Assembly: GCF_005239225.2 (NCBI RefSeq)
Contig: NC_133302.1
Span: 1,240,001 to 1,304,000 of the forward strand
Direction: 5' to 3'
Origin: Populus alba
Lineage: Eukaryota > Streptophyta > Magnoliopsida > Malpighiales > Salicaceae
Length of the DNA stretch: 64,000 nucleotides
The translations under genes were made by a program, and so were the position numbers. Under the pieces are notes generated by a model. The model saw only the letters and a list, made by a program, of their open reading frames with translations. It searched no databases and was not told where the DNA came from. Positions 58,481 through 64,000 of the stretch are shown here, piece after piece (positions within the stretch are counted from its first letter, which is position 1; every line of letters begins with the position of its first letter).

Positions 58481-58679
58481 GGATGAAAAAATAAATCATC
58501 TGTATCAATGCTCTCCTGACCACTTGGAACACCTTGCTTAAGACATCAGGAGATCAAGATATTTTAATATGAAAATTCAACACAAAGCTGATGATCCCAG
58601 TTCTTTGCCAAAAGCAAATGGTGACAGGAAAGTCATTAGCGAGCCGAATTGCTCCTCGGCATCATCACTACTGTCATGA

Positions 58680-59480
58680 TAATTGCAATATGTTCGATCT
58701 AACAGTAGACTCAATGGTTGAAACAGTATAATGTACGTAAACATGTTGAATAGTTAGTGTGAATAAATTAAGCAGGTGTTTCATGAAATTAAAAATAATT
58801 TGCATGGTGGTTTCGAGGATATAATTGCAATATTGGACAAACAAAGTCCCTTTGCATGGTGGTTTCAAGAGACAGTGGAAGTAAAATTGATCTTCATTAA
58901 TTGTTCTGGCTTTTTAATTAAAAAAAGTACCATAACACTGTTGTTTTAGCATCTAACAACAGTAGACTCAAGGATTTGAAGCAGTGTAATGTGAACACGT
59001 TGAATAGTTAGCGTGAATAAATAAAGCAGAAAGTGGCATGAAGTTTGCATGGTGGTTTCCATGGAGTAATCATTGCATACAGGACAAAGAAAGCACCTCT
59101 GTTTTATTTCTTTAGAGTAAAAAAACATAAAGATGCTTGCTAATTGCAATGACTTTAATAGCTAGTCTTCCACTAAGAGATCTCTCTCAGTATACCATTG
59201 ATTTCCTAATTTCTTATTTGATAAAGTTGCTTCCATTAAGAGAGAAATATCTCAGTATACCCTCGATTTCCTAATTTCCCTACCAAATTTCTTATTGATA
59301 TTTTAATAGTTAGTGTGAATAAATAAAGCAGAAAGTGGCACAAAGTTTGCATAGAGAACAAAGAAGCACAAGCAGAAAGTGACATAAAGTTGAAGCTTCC
59401 TGCCCATTTCTATTGCAATGACTTTAATAGCTGGCCTTCCAGTAAGAGATATCTCTCTCAGTATACCATTGACTTCCAAA
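58680..59480 (+). repeat. Array of degenerate NLR 5' modules
   Basis: The words ACAGTAGACTCAA, GTAATGTGAACACGTTGAATAGTTAG(T/C)GTGAATAAAT, TTTGCATGGTGGTTTC, GGACAAA(C/G)AAAG and TCTCAGTATACC recur at least three times (58705-58880, 58965-59210, 59300-59480). The single-copy equivalents are at 49600-49740 and 38330-38500. It looks like repeated local duplication of an NLR upstream region. Confidence 0.65.
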
Positions 59481-60372
59481 TTTCCCTCGCCAAATTTCCT
59501 AAACCTTTCTTATGATCTGTTACTTCCTTTTCTGATTGAATCGAATCATCTCGTTTTGAGTTCTTGATCTGTATCTTTCTTGCTTGAAAGGTAAATCCTA
59601 CTTTCTTTTCTTGTTTTTCTACCACTAATTTTGTTTCAAATAAGATTTTCCCATTTGGTTGTAGAATTAATAAGTAGGATTGTAGATTGATCAGGTAGAA
59701 CTTAATTATATGTGTTGCTTAATCTATCTTAGAACTCAAAACTCATATTATAGCTTTGTTCTTACATGTTCATATTGCCATCAACTTCAACTACTTGTCC
59801 TTAAAAACAGCTGTCTCAAGGTTTCTTTTGTCTGTTGAGTGCCTCTTGTCAGCTTGATAGGTGACTAGTTTGACTACTCTTTCTCATATTCTTGTGCTTA
59901 CATTTTCAGATCAGCTTTCCCAGAGTTTCAACATTGGGGTGCGTCCACACGTTTCCTCACTCAGCAATTAGCTTCAGATTCTTTTGTTAAAATTCTTTTG
60001 AACCCAGGTAAAGTATTTATATGTCACGACCCGAATCTTTTGAGAAGTAACTATTGTTTGAATCTTTTTAAGTAAAACACAAGTTGTACAAATTTATTGA
60101 GAAACTTTGGATTTTGTATCATCAATAGTTTCCAAATATAAATAAATTGATCTTTCTTAGTTTTTTATAAATAAATTGCCTTATGGAGTTCATACCAAAT
60201 TCTTTTTTTTTCTTTTTATATTCTTTGCTGTTTTTAACTTATCATATTAATTATCAGACCAGAAGGAGTTCATACCAAATTCTCCATGGAATGTAATCCT
60301 TATTTCAGTATTGTCTCCAAATAAATGAATTTGTTATTTTCCCCTCTGCAGGCCACAGAAGAAAAGGAGAAA
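59481..60372 (+). promoter_or_regulatory. NLR-E 5' region: chimeric leader intron
   Basis: Leader exon end at 59590 (CTTGAAAG, then GTAAATCC) and small exons follow the NLR-B/C pattern up to about 60205. From 60240 (TTATCATATTAATTATCAGACC) to the acceptor TCTGCAG and ATG 60373, the text is that of NLR-D. GGAGTTCATACCAAATTCT stands at both sides of the switch (60186 and 60267). An 18 bp TGTCACGACCCGAATC-type fragment of the LTR-like repeat sits at 60022. Confidence 0.65.
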
Positions 60373-63300
60373 ATGGTTCTGCCAAAGGGTTCATTTTGGG
60401 AGCATGTTGAGGAGATGCCTGATGATAGTAGGCGGTGTAAGTTTTGTGGGCATGTATTCTCCAAGCTAATTCCGATTACCAGGTTCAAGTTTCATTGGTC
60501 AGGAATTCCAAGGCGTGGAACTACAATTTGTGACAAAGTGCCAGAACTGGTTCGAGAAGCAGCGTTCGCTGCTGTTGATGACCCTCCAGAAAAGAACCAT
60601 AGAATCACAGAAACGTCAAGCAATGATGGGGCACAACAAGAAGAAGCTCTTTCCGTCAAGGAGCTCGAAGAAAGGATAGATAGCTTACATGTTGAAGTCG
60701 ACAATGTGGCAGGAGATGCAGGAACGACACAAGCAGCGGATAGAATGGGTCACCCACTTGGAAGAAGTGTGGAAGAGTTCAGTAGATGGTTAATGGAGGA
60801 TGATATAGAGAATGGGACTGGAGGAGTAGCGCAGCCGGGTGCAGGAGCTAGCTCTTCTGGAGGGCTTACAGGCAACACAAATGAGACTCCAGGAGATCCA
60901 TTACCTACTAGCTTACATGTTGAAATCGACAATGTGGCACCACAAGGGCAACATCTGGAGAGAGTAACTGGGCAGCCTGTTGTAAGAGGTAGTTCTCATG
61001 AGAGGCCGCTTGTTAATCACGACGAGCCTCAAGAAGATCAACTCTGTCCTCCACTAGTGAACATGGGTTGGAAATTTTCCGCTTGATAGGGTTTTCTAGT
61101 TTTCCTAGAGACCTGATCCCTGGTGAACAAGTGGAGCAAGAGTGTGAAAGAAATGCTCAGGAGAACTTACCTTTGTCTGTTGAAGATTATAGGATTGAGG
61201 GCACGTTCATGGAATCGAGCCAGCTTCCTGTGAGAGGTGGCTCTCCTGAGAGGCTTACAGTTAATGAAGATGAGCCTAGAGGAGATTTGTCCAACCAACA
61301 GATCCACTGTGTTTTGGCCTTGAAAGGCATTATGATCAACCATCTTCTTCCTCAGTCAACAATGATGTCATGATGATTGATGTGGAGAATATGATTAGAG
61401 AACATTTGCAGCCTGTTGTGAGAGATAGCTCTCGTGAAGGTCTCCAACCTATTGGCGATGATCCTCAAGAAGATTCTGAAGACGTTCAAGAAGCAGCTTT
61501 TCTAGCTATGCATAGTGCCAACAAAAGACATAAAAGCATAGCAAGTTCCAGCAATGTTAATGATAATGCCATTTCCACCACTCCACAAGAACAATACAAT
61601 GAAGTCGACAATTTGGCACCAGGTACAATGGGTCAATCCGTGATCAATAATGTAATGGAGGATGATATAGAGAATGGGACTGGAGGAGTAGTGCAGCCTG
61701 GTGCAGGAGCTACCTCTTCTGGAGGGCTTACATGCAACACAAATGAGACTCTAGAAATACCAACGACAAAGCTGGTGGGTCAAGCATTCGAAGACCATAA
61801 GAAGACTATCTGGTCTTGGTTGATGCACGATGAAGTTTCAACTATTGGCATCTATGGGATGGCGGAGTGGGAAAGACGACATTGGTGAAACATATATATG
61901 ACCAGCTTCAAAAAAGACGAGACAGTTTCTGCCATGTTTACTGGATTACTGTTTCACAAGACACTAACATTAATAAATTGCAAAACAGTATCGCCAGACG
62001 GATTGGTTTAGATCTTTCTAATGAAGATGAGGAGCTGTATAGAGCTGCTGAATTGTCAAATGAATTAACGAAGAAACAGAAATGGGTTTTGATTTTAGAC
62101 GATTTGTGGAAGGCTATTGAGCTACGCAAGGTGGGAGTCCCTATCCAAGCTGTTAAGGGATGCAAGCTGATCGTTACAACACGATTAGAAAATGTTTGTC
62201 AACAGATGGGTACCCAACACAAAATCAAAGTAAGTCCTATATTGGAGAAAAGAAGCTTGGACTTTGTTTATTGAGAGACTTGGACACGACATGGCACTGT
62301 CTCCAGAAGTGGAACAAATTGCAAAATCTATCACAAACGAGTGTGATGGTTTGCCTCTGGGAATTATAACCATGGCTGCAACCATGAGGGGAGTGGTTTG
62401 ACGTACGTGAGTGGAGGAATGCATTGGAGGAATTGAGAGAATCAAAAGTTAGAAAAGATGATATGGAGCCTGAGGTATTCTACATATTGAGATTTAGTTA
62501 TAACCATCTAAGTGATTCAGCACTGCAACAATGTTTCTTGTACTGTGCATTATTCCCGGAGGACTTCATGATCCGTAGAGAGGATTTGATAGCTTATTTG
62601 ATTGACGAGGGAGTGATAAAAGGGCTGAAGAGTAGGGAGGCAGAATTTAACAAAGGCCACTCGATGCTGAATAAACTCCAAAGAGTCTGCCTATTGGAAA
62701 GTACTGGGGATTGGACTGGTGCTGGTAGATATGTCAAGATGCATGACTTGATTAGGGATATGGCCATCCAAATACTACAAGCGAACTCTCAAGGCATGGT
62801 CAAAGCAGGTGCACAGTTAAGAGAATTGCCGGGAGCAGAGGAGTGGACAGAGAATCTTACAAGAGTTTCACTGATGCATAACCAAATTAAAGAAATTCCT
62901 TCCAGCCATTCACCATGTTGTCCCGGTCTTTCAACTCTATTGTTATGTGGAAATTCAGAGTTGCAATTTATAGCAGATTTATTTTTTGAGCAGTTGCGTG
63001 GGCTCAAGGTTCTTGATCTGTCTCGTACAAATATCACAAAACTGCCTGATCTTGTCTCTGAATTGGTGAGTCTCACTGCATTACTGCTCACTGATTGTAA
63101 GATGTTAAGGCATGTACCATCATTAAAAAAGCTGAGGGCTCTGAGGAGGTTAGATCTCTCTGGTACTGCACTTGAAATGATGCCTCAAGGCATGGAATGC
63201 CTATGCAACCTGAGGTATCTTATAATGAATGGATGTGGTGAAAAGGAGTTTCCTAGAGTGTTGTTGCCTGAACTCTCTCACCTGCAAGTCTTTGTATTGG

Positions 63301-64000
63301 AGGAGTGGATTCCTCCTGCTACCAAAGGATAACATAAAAGGACAATATGCTCCGATAACAGTTAAGGGGAAGGAAGTGGGATGCTTGAGGAAGTTGGAAA
63401 GTTTTGGAATGCCATTTTGAAGGTTACTATGAGTATGTGGAGTATCTCAAATCTCGGGATGAGACCCAATCACTAAGCAGATACCAAATTGTTGTAGGAC
63501 TACTGGATCCCAATCATTCATTTAGAGTAAGTAAAACAATTTTTTTTGGGTAACTTGAGTGTAAACAAAGATGGAGATTTTCAGGTCATATTTCCGAAGG
63601 ACACTCAACAACTGACCATTTATAAATGTGACGATGCAAACAAGTTTATGCGATGATTTCTCATATGCAACGCAACTAGAGATTATATGGATTAGCTATT
63701 GCAATAGCATGGAGAGCTTGGTCTCATCTTCTTGGGTATTCCCTACTCCACTATCATTGCCATCTTATAATGGTATATTTTCTAGTCTTGGAATGCTTTA
63801 TTGCTATGGATGTGCAAGTATGAAGAAGTTGTTCCCTCTTGTTTTACTATCAAACCTAGTAAACCTGAAAGAGATTAAAGTTTTTAATTGTGAGAAAATA
63901 GAGGAGATAATAGGTGGAACAAGATCTGATGAAGAAGGGATTATGGATGAAGAAAGCAGTAGCAGCGAATTCAAACTCCCAAAGTTAAGAATTTTGGTAT
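60373..64000 (+). pseudogene. NLR-E: BED-NBS-LRR gene with chimeric linker, frameshifted, runs off the window
   Basis: BED subtype A: MVLPKGSFWEHVEEMPDD, CKFCGHVFSK, FKFHWSGIPRRG, VPELVREAAF. Linker text (ENGTGGVAQPGAGASSSGG) appears at about 60807, and again at about 61670 as ENGTGGVVQPGAGATSSGG. Between them, 61482-61600 encodes VQEAAFLAMHSANKRHKS.., the end of a subtype-B BED domain. The P-loop lacks one G (GGGATGGCGGAGTGGG, about 61856-61871), shifting IYGM / GKTTLVKHIYDQL. Kinase-2 WVLILDDLW, LIVTTR, a slip near 62245, CDGLPLGIITM, an extra T near 62396, RNBS-D QQCFLYCALFPEDF, MHD KMHDLIRDMAI (about 62734) and LRRs follow. Another shift lies near 63330. The LRR continues to the last base. 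Confidence 0.87.

Noticed and set aside
1..64000. CRISPR arrays, operons, tRNA or rRNA genes
   Set aside because: None seen. Direct repeats here are transposon subterminal motifs or tandem duplications, and the gene structure is eukaryotic.

Overview
The window looks like nuclear DNA of a woody eudicot, most plausibly Populus or another Salicaceae. It is AT-rich, spliced and transposon-dense. It carries BED-zinc-finger NBS-LRR (BED-NLR) genes of the kind expanded in poplar, and AT-rich dispersed repeats whose wording I associate with Salicaceae (for example 15670-15840 and 26510-26660). The species call is inference; no database search was possible.

Layout. 1-5140: 3' end of a BED-NLR (NLR-A), a 1.4 kb non-autonomous CACTA element, and the kinase tail of an LRR receptor kinase (RLK). 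5725-7180: Copia remnant and an LTR-like repeat. 9700-15190: an RGA-type CC-NBS-LRR carrying a 1683 bp internal tandem duplication, with extra copies of its promoter around it. 16240-18960: NLR-B, ending at an LTR-like insertion. 21222-26122: a 4,5-DOPA-dioxygenase-like gene whose first and last parts flank a decayed CACTA element with tnp2 and Transposase_24 remnants. 28490-30650: aminopeptidase P remnant and NLR 5' modules. 30656-35815: a structurally complete, frameshifted Ty1/Copia element. 35816-44100: RLK relics, heavily frameshifted NLR-C, and relics of another NLR. 44990-48170: RLK tail, a second aminopeptidase P remnant interrupted by a solo LTR, and duplicated flanks. 49300-54173: NLR-D. 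52993-58087: near-identical second copy of window positions 1-5140. 58090-64000: an array of 5' modules, then NLR-E, which runs off the window.

Biology. BED-NLRs are intracellular immune receptors: BED zinc finger, NB-ARC nucleotide switch, then LRRs. All six NLR loci here (five BED-NLR, one RGA-like) are broken by small indels in this sequence, so none is a clean intact ORF. The indels are mostly single bases in homopolymers and are densest at about 37-43 kb, also in non-coding DNA. That suggests residual sequencing error on top of true decay. The architecture (two BED subtypes, exchangeable linkers, shared multi-intron 5' UTRs, RLK relics between NLRs) points to repeated unequal crossing-over in a mixed NLR/RLK cluster. 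I found no convincing wholly new system. The most interesting items are the chimeric BED/linker of NLR-E, the tandem-duplicated RGA gene, the P-loop loss and MHD duplication in NLR-B, and the CACTA-split DOPA-dioxygenase gene.
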